Assembly (NCBI GenBank): GCA_947396885.1
Contig: OX377202.1
Span: forward strand, 86,284,408 to 86,348,407
DNA length: 64,000 nucleotides
Origin: Heligmosomoides polygyrus polygyrus
Lineage: Eukaryota; Nematoda; Chromadorea; Rhabditida; Heligmosomidae
Reading direction: 5' to 3'
Part shown: positions 31,804 to 43,022 of the stretch, in pieces
Layout of the letters: the number at the start of each line of letters is the position of its first letter
Position numbering within the stretch: the first letter of the stretch is position 1
Notes under the pieces: model-generated
What the model was told of the DNA's origin: nothing
Database searches by the model: none
The model's input: only the letters and a program-made list of their open reading frames with translations
Program-made: the position numbers and the translations under genes

Positions 31804-34800
31804 GTGAGCTTCTAGTACTGAGGGAATCTGAGCTATTGAAGCTTCCCTACGGACAGCGAAGCGACAAAAACACACTACACGTTCACGTTTTGGTAACAAT
31901 AGTCCTACAGATGGCGGTCTTTATGTGTTTATGTGCCATTTTCACTTCAAGTTGGCTCATCTTCTAAACAAAGATGTTTTTGAGATCAAAGTGAAGAAAG
32001 ATTGTAAACGAATTTTTTATTTAAGAAAAATTTTTTGCCACTTATTTTTTTCTTTATTCTTTTTTCTGTTATTTTTTGTTTTTTCTCGGCATTTTTAGTT
32101 TGACTTTTTTAAAGAGTATAACAATTCTATATTTTTTCGAAAATAATTTTAAAATTGAAAATAATTAAAAATTGAAATATCGAGCTGAATTTTGTTTTAA
32201 AACGCAACAAGGCAGCAATCACTTAGCGAATTAAACAACGAGATCAGATCGCGCCACGCAGTTGAAAAGCGCGGTTTTTAAGCGTCATTAGAAGCTAATC
32301 TCGGTCAATACATCACTAGATCAATAGACCCTCCACTCTAACAGGCATGTAGCTTGTCACGACTCACTTCTGCATGCAATTTCGCAGCTGCCACACCTTT
32401 TTCTCTTCATTTTCTCCCCTATTCCTAAGGATTTCTATCGTTTTTTGTTGTTGCAAGGAGCCAATTATTGGCCAAACTCTTCCGCTATTTGATTTTGCAT
32501 ACAATTTTTTGTTGGCTAAAATAAATAAATAAATAAATATATAAATAAATAATAGATGGCCGCTTTTCCGCTATTTAAACATGCTTCAAACCGTTATTTT
32601 TCCTCAAAAACAAAATGAGATTTTTACAAAAGTTATATGTCCCTTCTTAGGTATATGAATTGAAACGTCAAAGCAATTCGCACTTAAATTGTCTTTGAAC
32701 AAAAAAATTCCAACGTTTTTGAAAATTCTCTAGTTTAATGTAGAGCGAGCTCGTATTCGTTTGGAAGATGCTCAAATTGGTTGTAAAAGCGCTAAGCTTG
32801 TAGAAAAGAGTGTCCAATTTTACGCGAAAAGTGTCCAGTTTGATGTGAAATACGCCCATTTCAACGTGCAAATGGTACTTGCTGTCGAAACCTATCGAAC
32901 ACGAGTCGCTGGACTTAAAGTGCAAAAGCAAGCTACTACTTACTTAGCCGATGTATAGTAGTATCATCTACAACCTTCCTTGGACTGATTATTGGTCACA
33001 GGGCTGTTGCTACGAAGATGGGCAAACTGATTCTGAAAACACTCACATTCTGTGATCAAAACTCTGTTGTGTAAGAAACTCGTGACTTCTTTCAGACTCG
33101 GCAGTTCATATCGAATAGTTTCGCTCTGTATATTTTATCGCTTATCCCTTGCTCAATGTCGTTAATAGTCACAGTGCACATGAATATTATCGGATGTCGA
33201 AAACGAGTTAATCCTTTCACTATGTCCTACACTTACGCATGCAGGTACGTCAATCTTGCTTTCTTAACATCGATTAGCTGCTTATTTTCACCACTTTCAA
33301 TTTTCATAATCTAAAATGTCGCAGTTGTTAATTACGTGTGTGCAAAAACTTTTTCGCATACCGGATCTTATTCAGTTACGAGATCGAGGTAAAATTCAGG
33401 CGTTGATCTTGCGTAACATTTTTAAAACAGAAATCACCTGTATCACCTGTCGTCCCGTTGATCATCTACTTGCTCGAGCGGGCGCCCGCAGCGTTTCCAT
33501 TGTCCCTCTCGCGTGCCAGAGTGCTCCAGTGGATCCTCCTCGCTCGAGGAACGCGAAGAGCGTCATATCGGTCGTTTAGGGCTTTCACGAAGAAGTCCGA
33601 CCAACGCGTTGGTGGGCGTCCCGGTGTTCTCGTGACATCCCGCGGAATCCAGTCGGTAACGGCTCTCGTCAAGCGGGTGTCTGCGAAGCGCATTACGTGG
33701 CCGGCCCACCTAATTTTCGACAACTTGGCCCACGCGACAGCGTCTCTGAACTTCGAACGTCGGCGAAGCTCGGAACACCGGAGGCCTTTACTCACTTGCG
33801 TGAGTCGTGTCACTCCGAGCATCGTCCTCTCGATTCCTCACTGAGCGACGCTGATCGCGTGCTCATCCTGCTTTCGTATAGCCCAGGTCTCTGAGGCGTA
33901 TGTCAGGGCAGGAAGAACGGTAGAGTTGAATAGGTGGGTACGAAGTCGGACGCTCATCATCTTCTTCACGACTTCTTCGAACCTCTTGAGTGCTGCCCAA
34001 GACGCACGTTTCCTCCTGCTCAGCTCCGGCGCTAGGTCATTGGCCATATTGACTTCGCGACCCAGATTCACGTAGCTGGAGCATTCGGAGATGTTCGTTC
34101 CGTTGAGCGAGAATGGGCATCAGAAACTCGTCCGTTCCTCATGAACATCGTCTTCGTAAGATTCAGTTGCAGCCCAACGTTCCCACATACACTATCGAAG
34201 TCGGCCAGCATTCGCTCCGCCTGGCTGATGCTCGGTGTTATGAGCACGATGTCGTCAGCGAAGCGAAGATGGTGCAGTTGCTGGCCGTCGACTTTCACTC
34301 CCATGTCTTCCTATTCTAGTTCGCGCATGACGTTTTCGAGAGTGGCGCTGAAGAGTTTCGGGGATATGGTATCCCCCTGCCGAACCCCTCTCTTCACGTC
34401 GATGACGACGTCGTTGTAGAATGGAGAGATCTTGGTCGTGAATCCATTGTACAGCTCTCGAAGGATTCTGATGTACTTAACAGGAACCCCCTGAGTGAGC
34501 AGGGCGTTGATGACCGCTTCAGTTTCGACGGAGTCGGAGTCGAACGCCTTCTTCAGGTCGATGAACGTAAGGCACAGCGTCAGCTTGTACTCTCGCGACA
34601 CTTCGATGAGCTTCGTAATGGTGTGTATGTGGTCGATCGTGCTGAATCCTCTCCGAAATCCTGCTTGTTCGCATGGCTGTCCTTCGTCCAGCGTTCTGCT
34701 GATCCTTTTCAGGATGACTCGAGTGAACAGCTTGTAGACTACGGACAGCAGGCAGATAGGGCGATAGTTGCCAATGTCGTGCACGTCTCCCTTCTTGTAC

Positions 34801-37800
34801 AGCAAGACGGTCCTGCTGGTCTCCCACTGAGATGGAACCTTGCACTCCGTCAGGTATCGTGTGAAGAGCCGCGCCAAGGTGTTGATGAGCGTTGACGGGA
34901 GATTCTTCAGGTGTTCGGCTCTGATCCTGTCGGGACCGGGTGCTGTACGCTTCTTCACCGACGAGATGGCGTATCGGATCTCGGAAGGGAGAACAGAGAG
35001 AACGACGTATCCATCCTGCGGAAGATGGCATGGGGGCAGCTGGACGTGGCATCGAAGAGATCGGAGTAGAAGTCGTGAATGACCTTCTCCATGATCCTTC
35101 TGGAAGAGGTGATGGTTCCGTCAGGACGTCGGAGAGCGGTCATCTTAGTCTTGAAGTTGGCGAAGTTCCGGCGGGCATTGCGGATGCTTAACCCTGCCTC
35201 TGCTGCTTCAGCCAACACTTCCGCCCTTATCTCCTTGAGACCTTCCTTTATCGCCGCTCTGCATAGCCTCGCAAGCTGGGACGTCAGTTGGTATTTGCCT
35301 GACGCTCGTGCTGCTCCACGCTGGCATGTAGGCTCGAGAGTTTCCGGAGACAGACGTCTCTTGGTGGTCTTCAAGCTCTCGGCTCCCTTAGCACTATCGC
35401 GGTGATGGTGCACGAAGCGGTCGTATTCCACGTTCTACACGGGATCGGACCACCGCCTCCTTCGCGCGAGGTTCCGCTTTTCGCGTCAAGGAGAGAAGGC
35501 CGCGACGTTCAAGAAGAGGAATCCCAGAACGACCATCAACTGGGACCTTTACACCTCCCTTGCCGGCCTTTGGGAAGATACCGTCATGGACAACATCGAC
35601 GAGGAATACGAGGAAAACAGAAATACTGCTTAAAATTTAATAATGCCGGGATTTGCAACTTTTTCTGAAAGGCTTCAATAACGTTGAACTTGGAGATCTA
35701 ACAAAACCCCTGAAAGAGTTATACCTCCAGCCAGTGGTAAAAAGAGTTAAGGTGCTTGGTTGCTTTTGAACCAGTTGCAATTGTACCGAGCTCAAATAAG
35801 TATGCCTGTCTAGAGGTCACTATGCGTTCACGAATACGTTTTTTAACGCTGATGATCGTACAAATGTTCGTTCGTTCGCAGTCCACTAGATCCCAACTTT
35901 TGTCCGTGTGCCATGTGTCTTCCGAAACGTTCATTTATGCACTGTCCACGTCCGACTTTTCACAAATCTTGGCAATGTTAGCACTGAATCCAATCTTGGT
36001 CAACAGCTGCAGTCAACATCATCGCATCAGTTCATTTTTGCTTCAAAGTATTTGGTTGCATGTCAGAATCCTCAATTTCAATCAATTTTCAATTTTCAAT
36101 CCTTTATTTTGCAATGCTCAAACTCTATGTACTGCGTGCATATTTCAAGAAATTTGTCAACCAAGATGTAAAGAGATTAGCCTACCATTAAGGGGGGGGG
36201 GGCAAAGGTAATGAGACACCCCATGCCATGTCTATATATCTCGTGGCTGGAGCCTGGTTTCGTGCTTGTCGTATTTGTATGATTGTATGCTACTTACTGA
36301 AGCCCATCTGAGAAGTTACCACTTCCGCCCTTTCCAGAAGCATGCCAAAACCCCAGCCTGTCTCATGCCGAAACCCCACTCTGACGAGTCGACCTGTGTC
36401 GCGCAAATCTCGACCAATTCCCAACCCCGAGCAGCCTGGGCTCAATATTCACGCAGGATGAGAAGTACGTCTTCTACCTTAACCCTGCCAAGCAGCGAGT
36501 CTAGTTGAGGCCTGGTGACCTGTTACCGACCTTCGTTCGGCGAGATGTTCACGGCGAGAAGCACCTTTGGAGCTTTTGCGCCTGCGCCCATGGATCGGTT
36601 TACCGGAAGCTGTTTCCCAAGAGCACTATGATGAACTCCAAGGCCACGGTGAACGAAATGGAGGAGATGGGCCGGCGAGTCGCTCTTATTCATTCGAAGC
36701 GCTTCAAGAAGGTTCTCCTCTTCGACAACGCCGCACCCCATCGGGAACAAGTAACCACGGATAAGCTTGGCCAGCTGGGCTACGTTCACATGCCTCACCC
36801 ACCGTATTCTCTGGACATCTCTCCATGCGACTACCACTACTACTTGAGTCTACAGGACTTCCTAGTCGGAAGGGACACAAGAATCCAATCAGTCCTTGGC
36901 AACCATGTCGAGCAGTTGATCAACACCAGGCCCAAGCAGTTCTGGAAGGATGGGATCAGGAAGTTGGCTGAGCGATGGCAGCAAGGTCCTTGCCCTTAAT
37001 GGCAAATACATTCCTCAGCATCGTTGAGTTGTAATCGAGTTATAAAGAGATAAAGATTTTTTTCATTTTGTCTCATTACTTTTGGCCCCCCTCCTAATTG
37101 TTCAAAAGGGGCGGTTGGCGCCATAACCGATCGTTTCGTTCGTGTCCTTGTTATTGTTCAGCGAGATATGATTGTTTTTCACTTTACGCGTCTTCCACTA
37201 GACAGTCGAAGTCCAGTTATTATCCCGTTACTGCTCACCACATGCTCCTGATGCTTACTGCTGCCTGATTACAAATAGAACAATAACGCTAACACGATTT
37301 GTTGTTCATAAGCCACTGAGTGATTTCCTTCTAAATGATGACTCCGAGTATCTCCGTGCAAAAAACATCCATTCTAAAATAAGAGGAGAAACAATATACT
37401 TCAAAGCATTCATTCATTGCTTCTACTTTTGCGCATTAGTACAACAGCACCATCGATGTCCTCAGTTTCCAGCGACTGCGGATTCTACGATCCCATGCTG
37501 AATGCGTTTGCATTCGCATTTCCTACGGCAAATTTTATACTATATCTCGCAGTTTACTCGAAGATCGTTCATCTGAAGTACTCGTCACGGAGTAGCGCAC
37601 GTGCAGTATTTCAACTGAGTTACGAAATAACACTGGTCAGTTGTTTTCCAAGCCGTTAACGTCGTGATAGATTTACGCTTCCAACAATCAAACGTGCAGG
37701 TGTAAATGCTTCTCCAACCTAATCAAAACACTGGAAGGAACATGTGAACCGGAATCCTTCAGGATAGAGGAGTCCATACATGAATGGAAAGTTGTGTGTT

Positions 37801-40800
37801 GAGCAAGGATTGCATCGATCAGCTCACAAACCGTCGCCGACAGGAAAGCATCGAAACGCATTTTTAGTATCGGAACGCAGTGTACTAATAGAAGTATGGG
37901 GCAGTGTTGAGCATTTAACGACTATTGAGTTACCGATTTAAAGAATTTACCAGCATTTTCGTTAAATTTCTTTATTGGAGCGAATTAGCGTCGCGCTTAA
38001 TTTAGTTTCGATCGCGTCAATCACGCGAAGCGATCCACTTAAGACCCATGTTATACTTCGGCGACGCTGCTGCCGACGACGTCGGCGACAGTGTTACGCG
38101 ACGCCAAAGTATAACATAGGCCTAAGGCCTCTGTTATACTTCGGCGACAGGTCGCCGACGCTGTGACCCGTCACCGACGTCGCCGACAGGAAAGCATCGA
38201 AACGCATTTTTAGTATCGGAACGCAGTGTACTAATAGAAGTATGGGGCAGTGTTGAGCATTTAACGACTATTGAGTTACCGATTTTAAGAGTTTACCAGC
38301 ATTTTTGTTAAATTTCTTTATTGGACTTTAGCAAAAACCTTTTTCGTTAAATCGTATTGAAGTTATATTTACGCGGAATTTCCGAAGTTCACAGGGAAAT
38401 TTAAAAGGATAAAAGGATAAAGGACGGCGTTACTCAATCCCTTCTGGGATGCGCCAGCGCATTCTATTCTACGGGATCTCGTGGAGGTGACATGAATGCG
38501 TATTTGGTCATACAATGACTTGCGGTGGCCAGCCGATGAACAAGTCAGCGTTTTATCCTTCCCAGACAAGTCTGGTACCAATTCACCGACCCCGGAGGGA
38601 TGGAAGGCTTGGATGGCCTGGGTGGGAAATCCGAACCAGGAACCTGGTATCGGAAGCACGCGACAGTCGCGCCTCCTCCGACTGCGCTACACGCGCCCCA
38701 GGGAAATTTAACTCTTAATTAATGTAAATTGTAGTTCGAAACAGCTCTTCATAGGGGTTTGGCAGCATCATTTCAGAAAGTAAGAAAACACTACTTATCT
38801 GGATCAGTTTCTCTACTGCGTTTTGGCCTGCCTCAGTTCCCTATCAGTTTTTCGCAGTTCTTCACCGTTCTCTTCACGTCTTCAATTTTCTTCACAGATT
38901 TATTTTGTGTTACTTGCTCTGCAAGGAAGCGAAAAGACCTAGAAAACGCTAATTAAATGGGTGAGAAGGAGTGAATAGCGAGGAAATGTGACAAAGCGAA
39001 GGGAACGCAAGGATTACGCTCCCACTCCTTCCCCAACACTCACAAGGGAACTGCCTCAACGGTACGCCTGAAGGGCAATAACGAATACTATATAACGAGT
39101 CCCCGTCCTTCACGTAGTAACAGAACATGTTTTTGCCGAATCCTTGAGGCAAACGAGTAAGACGGTATAATGGTTAAGGGTCCGCAGCGCCAAGCTTGCC
39201 ATGACGGTGCAAGGAAGTTCTGCTGTTGCCTTGGTGGCGCAGTGGTAGAGGTGCTGCCTCATGGTCGTGACGTCGAGGGCTCGGTTTGCGTTTTTGCACT
39301 TTTACCACAGTATCGGATGTCCATAAAGATTTTCATATCTGAATCTTTTTTAGATTTGATGCTGTTTTCACTTATTATTGCTTGTTGACATCTCTGATGC
39401 AACTGCAATGTCCCAAATATGCAAAAAACGATTGCATATGGAACAGGGATGGGGAAATTTTTCTGGAAAAATCGGAAGACGGAAGACGGAACGGAAACGC
39501 TCAAAAATGGCCGGAAACAGGAATACGAAACGCGGAAACGGAAATGACACATGTTCGCCATTTTTTCAAAAGTGCATCAGAAACGGCGTCAGAAGCGGCT
39601 TCTATTGCACCTTTTCTTGCTCGGAATTTTGCGAGCAGCAGAATTTTCCACAGATTAAGGCTCATCCTCATCATAACACAACATAACATATCGCCTTCCA
39701 ACGCGATGAACAGGGATTCAGAAGACGTGCTGAAGACGTCTTCCAACGTGATGAACAGGGATTCAGAAGACGTGCTGAATATCCACGTACTATAAATAAA
39801 TAAATAACATAACGAAGCATGAATTCATAATATTGTTATGATAACCTTTATCTATGGCTGAACAATAAACGAAAACAAATCCAGGGACTTATTACACTAT
39901 TTCTCACTACTTCAACATTCAGTCTTTCCATATCTAGTTCCTGCGACGGGCTTTTCGTTGACTTTTTCGATGCTGATATTTTTTAAACGGTAGACTTAAC
40001 CGCCTTAATCACCTGAGGTTACTTACGCGCCCACATCTAAAACTGACTCGGGTAAAGTCTAAAACTGGAGCAGCCACCTAAACCATTGCCCGACCGGAAT
40101 AGAGACTGCTCTCAACACTTTTTGAAACCAACTGCATGGATGACGTGGTGACTGCACAGATATCAGCATACTCAAGATTAGCAGTTACATTGTGATCACC
40201 AAAACTAGTACTCAGAATTCATTCTGGGATCTAAGACGTTAACTGGATGACTGATTAGTCATGGTGATATTCTCTTCCACAGGGATATTTAGTCTGTGGC
40301 AGCCTAGAAACCCTACGCACAAGGAGACACAGCTGAACAGTTCCAAGATGGTTCTCGAAGCAATACTTTTGTGAATTCAAATCCAATAAGCCACCATAGT
40401 CAGTCAAAATAACAGCTCATGCTAGATATTCGTGATGCTTCAATAAGAATGCATCGCATAACGGGTTAATCGGATGGATGAATATCACACCTAACGAAAC
40501 TAAAAATTGAAATTTGCACCTTTGATCAGGAACACTGATGTAATTTTGGAGCAGACAACCGTATGCCACATCCTTCACTGAACCCTTTGTTTTATGATAC
40601 TGCGCTATATGCTTACTAAGTTTTTGTGGCTATTTGTAACTAATGGATCAAGAATTTCGTGATCATTCAAATGCAGTGTGCATTTTCTTAGCACACAATG
40701 CATACATAGCCTTTGTGGTTCATTAGTTTTGCGCTGCACCCTTGTCATTTTTGATTGCTCTTTTGGTAGTCTAACCAATTTCGAAAATATTAATACTAGA

Positions 40801-42750
40801 GTTGTCGAACAGTATTTCGCTCACAATTATATGAAAGAGAAATCCTTTAAACTGATACGCTGATTGTGTTCAGTAGAAAACTAGTGTGGAACAGTGCCAT
40901 TTCCGTTTCCGCCCAAAAACAGGCGGAACACGGAACGGAACGGAAGAGCTCAAAATGGCCGGAAACCGGAATTCGGAACATGGAAACGGAAATCCCGCAC
41001 ATCCCTGATATGGAATACTTGTGAAAAACCTTCAACACCAGCTATGCACAGGCCCAAAGTGCATAAAACAGTAAGACCGATCACAGTATGGGCAACGTAT
41101 GAAGGCTACAGTTTCCTCACATCTTAACTCATCACATGGGCTAGGTCTTCCGGCAATGCCATTCCACTCGGGTTTTCGAAGCAACAAGGAGATGTGTTGA
41201 TGATGACGTTTCATTTTCTTCATTTTCTTTCACTGAAATCTAAAGCAGCGGCTAGTACCTTCTCTGCTGCAGCCCAAGCCTGGAATCGCAATACAGTCCC
41301 ATTTTCCACCGTTGTCAACCTTGTGTAAGATGACAGTTCTAGTGTAGCCAAACCTTTTCTTCCGAAACGATCCGTCCTTCCGAAAACGTGATTGTGCCTA
41401 CGCTGGTGAGTGGCGTCGTATCTTCGGCACAACCCTCTTCTGGTTGCCTCCTGCCGCTGTTTCACGTTGTTCCCACGTCAAAAATTTCTTACTCTGACAA
41501 TGAGAACCATTTATTGGCGTAGCCTTCATACGTTGCCCATACTGCGATCGGTTTTAGTGTTTTATGCACTTTGGGCTTGTGCATAGCTGGTGTTGAAGAT
41601 TTTTCACAAGTATTCCATATGCAATCGCTTTTTGCATATTTGGGACATTGCTGGTGCATCACGAGATGTCAACAAGGAATAAGAGTTGAAAACAGCATCA
41701 AACTCCAAAAAAGATTCAGATAAGAAAATTTCTACGGAAATCCGATACTGTGGTAAAAGTGCAGAAAGGCGACGCAGCTCGGGAATCGAACCCCCAACGT
41801 CACGACCATGAGGCAGCACCTCTACCACTGCGCCACCAAGGCAACAGCAGAACTTCCTTGCGCCGTCGTGGTAAGCTTGACTCTGCGGATCTTTGACCAT
41901 TACACCTTCTTACTCGTTTGCCTCAAGGATTCGGCAAAACAAAACATGTTCTGTTGCTATTTGGAGGACGGGGATTCTCCTTATAGTACTCGTTCTTGCC
42001 GTTCCGGTGTACCGTTGAAGCAGTTTCCTTGTCAGTCGATCCGCCAACGGGAAGCACCCGCCATGTAAAAGGCAGTATTCGCCCTACAATGTAGCCGCCG
42101 AGGCAAGGGTCGAACCTCGGTATTTCCATCAACCTTTCGAGGCTGTTTTAATGCCCTCTACGGACACTACAATATCAGCGCGACCAGAGTCACCATTTTT
42201 TGTTGCTGTTCAAGGATTGGTTTTATTTTCCCACTTGGACATTGAAGTAGCCCACCTGCTGTTGCTACTTTTTCCGCTGACTACATACCTGCGCCAATTC
42301 ACTTGCTATGAAGTGTCCATCACAGGGTTTCGGAGCAATTTCTCTCCCCAAGTGTTTCATGTGATGTGCAGCCACTAGTTCAAACTCCTGGAATGAGTTT
42401 TTCACATTGTTCAGCTTTTCAGTGAACCTGCGAAATGTGTTTAGTTAGAAAAATTGTTGCCGCACCGATACTATCGATTTCAGGTCTTGCAATTCTCCCT
42501 GATTTGCGCAGCCCAGTTGGCCAGCAGTGCCTTCTTCTATATCCTCCCTCCGTTGATGGATGGCAGCGACGTCTCATACCACATGACCATGATATTCTCC
42601 ACATTCAATGCAGCAGTCAACCCCTTACTGATCATTGCTTTCCAATCGAATGTGCGCAGAGAGATTCGTAATCTTTTCACTGCCGAAAAGACCCGCAGTT
42701 CGAGCATCTTGGGTGTAACCGCAGTTCCAGCTCAAACCTTCATTACGTGA
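31426..42750 (+). CDS. Rhodopsin-like nematode GPCR, paralogue B (4 exons)
   Basis: The predicted chemoreceptor-like seven-transmembrane receptor is 318 aa: exons 31426-31803, 33096-33244, 37473-37635 and 42484-42750. Intron phases 0/2/0 equal those of GPCR-A. TM1 22-48, TM2 59-85 (GSLLCLFTNCWILVPTIL) and TM3 101-123 with DRF at 117-119. TM4 is near 134-155, TM5 185-210, TM6 231-253, and TM7 has AVNP at 274-277. The tail is 14 residues shorter than in A. Introns are 1292, 4228 and 4848 bp; intron 2 holds an antisense RTE-1-like LINE and a mariner, intron 3 large inverted repeats. All exons are open. Family assignment (Srx/Srsx-like serpentine receptor) and sensory role are inferences. Confidence 0.85.
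32500..32960. repeat. AAAT microsatellite and AT-rich repeat in GPCR-B intron 1
   Basis: (AAAT)n at about 32519-32552 is followed by a stretch with repeated GTGTCCAATTT and GTGTCCAGTTTGATGTGAAA motifs (32805-32860). It is related to the arms of 4001-4695 in the equivalent intron of GPCR-A. Confidence 0.45.
33096..33244 (+). CDS. GPCR-B exon 2 (TM4)
   Basis: The exon is 149 nt, after CTTTCAG and before GTACGT, ending in phase 2. It encodes TRQFISNSFALYILSLIP and the conserved MNIIGCRKRVNPFTMSYTYA, matching GPCR-A exon 2 codon for codon in length. Confidence 0.86.
33435..35613 (-). mobile_element. RTE-1-like LINE with 5' inversion (twin priming)
   Basis: An 11-bp target duplication AAAACAGAAAT lies at 33424-33434 and 35614-35624. 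The main part (33435-35437) reads on the - strand and ends in ACAGGTGATACAGGTGA-type repeats. The 5' part (about 35440-35613) is inverted and reads on the + strand. The break falls at the codons for EEY/EYDRF, which occur on both sides. This is the classic outcome of twin priming. The element lies antisense in intron 2 of GPCR-B. Confidence 0.85.
33466..35431 (-). pseudogene. RTE-1-like reverse transcriptase, broken
   Basis: Fragments in order on the - strand: the linker (ETLEPTCQRGAARASG, FYSDLFD), the RT (APGPDRIRAEHLKNLP, LTFIDLKKAFDS, GVRQGDTISP, LRFADDIVL) and the C-terminal part (VSDAHS..., NISECSS-like, WAGHVMRF, GRPPTRWSDFF). Frames change at about 34960-35040, 34310, 34070 and 33830. 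The inverted 5' piece encodes NPRTTINWDLYTSLAGLWED on the + strand. It would have encoded the nicking and reverse-transcription enzyme; this copy is dead. Confidence 0.8.
36191..37094 (+). mobile_element. Mariner transposon, DD34D type
   Basis: The 904-bp element has inverted ends AGGGGGGG..CAAAGGTAATGAGACA and its complement TGTCTCATTACTTTTGGCCCCCC. TA dinucleotides flank it at 36189-36190 and 37095-37096. It encodes a decayed transposase and lies in the sense direction in intron 2 of GPCR-B. The element is about 400 bp shorter than an intact mariner, so it is internally deleted. Confidence 0.8.
36505..36999 (+). pseudogene. Mariner transposase, catalytic C-terminal part
   Basis: The open frame contains LLFDNAAPHR and, 34 residues after that Asp, HPPYSLDISPCDYHYY. 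This is the DD34D spacing of mariner. QFWKDGIRKLAERWQQ is the usual C-terminal helix. The DNA-binding N-terminus is not recognisable, and the first catalytic Asp region (WSFCACAHGSVY...) is altered. Confidence 0.8.
37473..37635 (+). CDS. GPCR-B exon 3 (extracellular Cys, TM5)
   Basis: The exon is 163 nt, starting after GTTTCCAG so that the first base completes Ser176. SDCGFYDPMLNAFAFAFP follows. The donor is GTCAGT, a weaker version of the GTGAGT in GPCR-A. The frame is open and ends in phase 0. Confidence 0.83.
37833..38325 (+). repeat. 147-bp direct duplication around a GC-rich foldback
   Basis: 37833-37979 is repeated at 38179-38325 with only three or so differences near its end. The 199 bp between contain ATGTTATACTTCGGCGACG and its near-complement CGACGCCAAAGTATAACAT, plus further CGCCGAC words. 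The near-identity points to a recent event. It lies in intron 3 of GPCR-B. Confidence 0.65.
38398..38697 (-). repeat. tRNA-derived SINE, copy 6
   Basis: This is a nearly complete copy on the - strand, from the tail AAAAGGATAAAAGGATAAAG (38404 onward) to the box A region near 38690 (GCGCTACACGCGCC). It lies in intron 3 of GPCR-B. Confidence 0.75.
39228..39300 (+). repeat. tRNA-like unit, family 3 (left arm)
   Basis: It reads GCCTTGGTGGCGCAGTGGTAGAGG with a good box A, but box B is damaged (GGCTCGGTTTGCG). The right-arm partner at 41768-41842 is better preserved. This is not a functional tRNA gene. Confidence 0.5.
39465..39565. repeat. GGAA-rich dispersed repeat, copy 3
   Basis: GGAAGACGGAAGACGGAACGGAAACGC, broken by short spacers, runs into ATGGCCGGAAACAGG and GCGGAAACGGAAATGACACATG. 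It parallels 40890-41010 word for word in places (TCAAAAATGGCCGGAAAC). Confidence 0.5.
39693..39782 (+). repeat. 45-bp tandem duplication
   Basis: The unit beginning CTTCCAACGCGATGAACAGG and ending in GTGCTGAA occurs twice head to tail with one clear substitution. Confidence 0.6.
39800..40880. other. No gene recognised
   Basis: About 1.1 kb of AT-rich sequence between the arms of the large inverted repeat. No family motif, exon matching the GPCRs or transposase fragment was seen. Confidence 0.35.
40890..41010. repeat. GGAA-rich dispersed repeat, copy 4
   Basis: It contains GGCGGAACACGGAACGGAACGG, interrupted by short words, then CAAAATGGCCGGAAACCGG and GGAAACGGAAATCCCGCACATCCCTGATA. The right side adjoins the inverted pair at 41003. 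Confidence 0.5.
41768..41842 (-). repeat. tRNA-like unit, family 3 (right arm)
   Basis: On the - strand 75 nt run from GCCTTGGTGGCGCAGTGG to GGGGGTTCGATTCCCGAG, with intact box A and box B. The acceptor ends do not pair. It converges with 39228-39300. Confidence 0.5.
42484..42750 (+). CDS. GPCR-B exon 4 (TM6, TM7, C-tail)
   Basis: The exon begins after GATTTCAG in phase 0 and ends at TGA. It encodes LQFSLICAAQLASSAFFY, the TM7 motif AAVNP and a tail ending PAQTFIT. The aligned part is strongly similar to GPCR-A exon 4. No canonical AATAAA was found within 200 bp downstream. Confidence 0.87.
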   Translation, partial: VLQFSLICAAQLASSAFFYILPPLMDGSDVSYHMTMIFSTFNAAVNPLLIIAFQSNVRREIRNLFTAEKTRSSSILGVTAVPAQTFIT

Positions 42751-42945
42751 CCAGAGTAAATCGTCTGTGGTCTCGTTATTGCACTGAGTTGTTAAGTTCT
42801 TTTTTGTCAATTTCAGTTATGATATGCTATATCTCATATTATGACTTCATAGATGTCCAAGTTCGACTTTCTTGAAACCTGGGCATTTTGTAACTATGTT
42901 TTGCTCTTCTTTGCCTGACAGGTTTGGTATAAATTCCTTTATCGC

Positions 42946-42981
42946 GACCGACGTTTCGACGAACTCGCCTTTCTCATGGTC
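42946..42981 (-). ncRNA. Possible decayed hammerhead-ribozyme-like motif
   Basis: On the - strand GACC and GGTC pair around ATGAGAAAGG...GTCGAAACGTC. The GAAAC-GTC core and closing stem fit a hammerhead, but the CTGANGA box is altered. See the better example at 60429. Low confidence. Confidence 0.2.
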
Positions 42982-43022
42982 TGAAAGAAGCTCGAAATGT
43001 TTGGTTCTGCAGAGTTCATTGG

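Larger units (their letters stand above)
39040..42040. mobile_element. Large inverted-repeat element with tRNA-like arms
   Basis: The left arm (about 39040-39440) is mirrored by the right arm (about 41618-42040). Shared words include AACAGAACATGTTTT.GCCGAATCCTTGAGGC, AAGGAAGTTCTGCTGTTGCC, GCATATTTGGGACATTGC and TTCCATATGCAATCG. Each arm holds a tRNA-like unit. The 2.2 kb between the arms contain GGAA repeats and another inverted pair (41003-41110 with 41520-41630), but no recognised protein. The element lies in intron 3 of GPCR-B and overlaps no exon. Confidence 0.6.

Noticed and set aside
41768..41842. tRNA-Met-like gene
   Set aside because: The acceptor ends do not pair and the unit is part of a repeated inverted arm.
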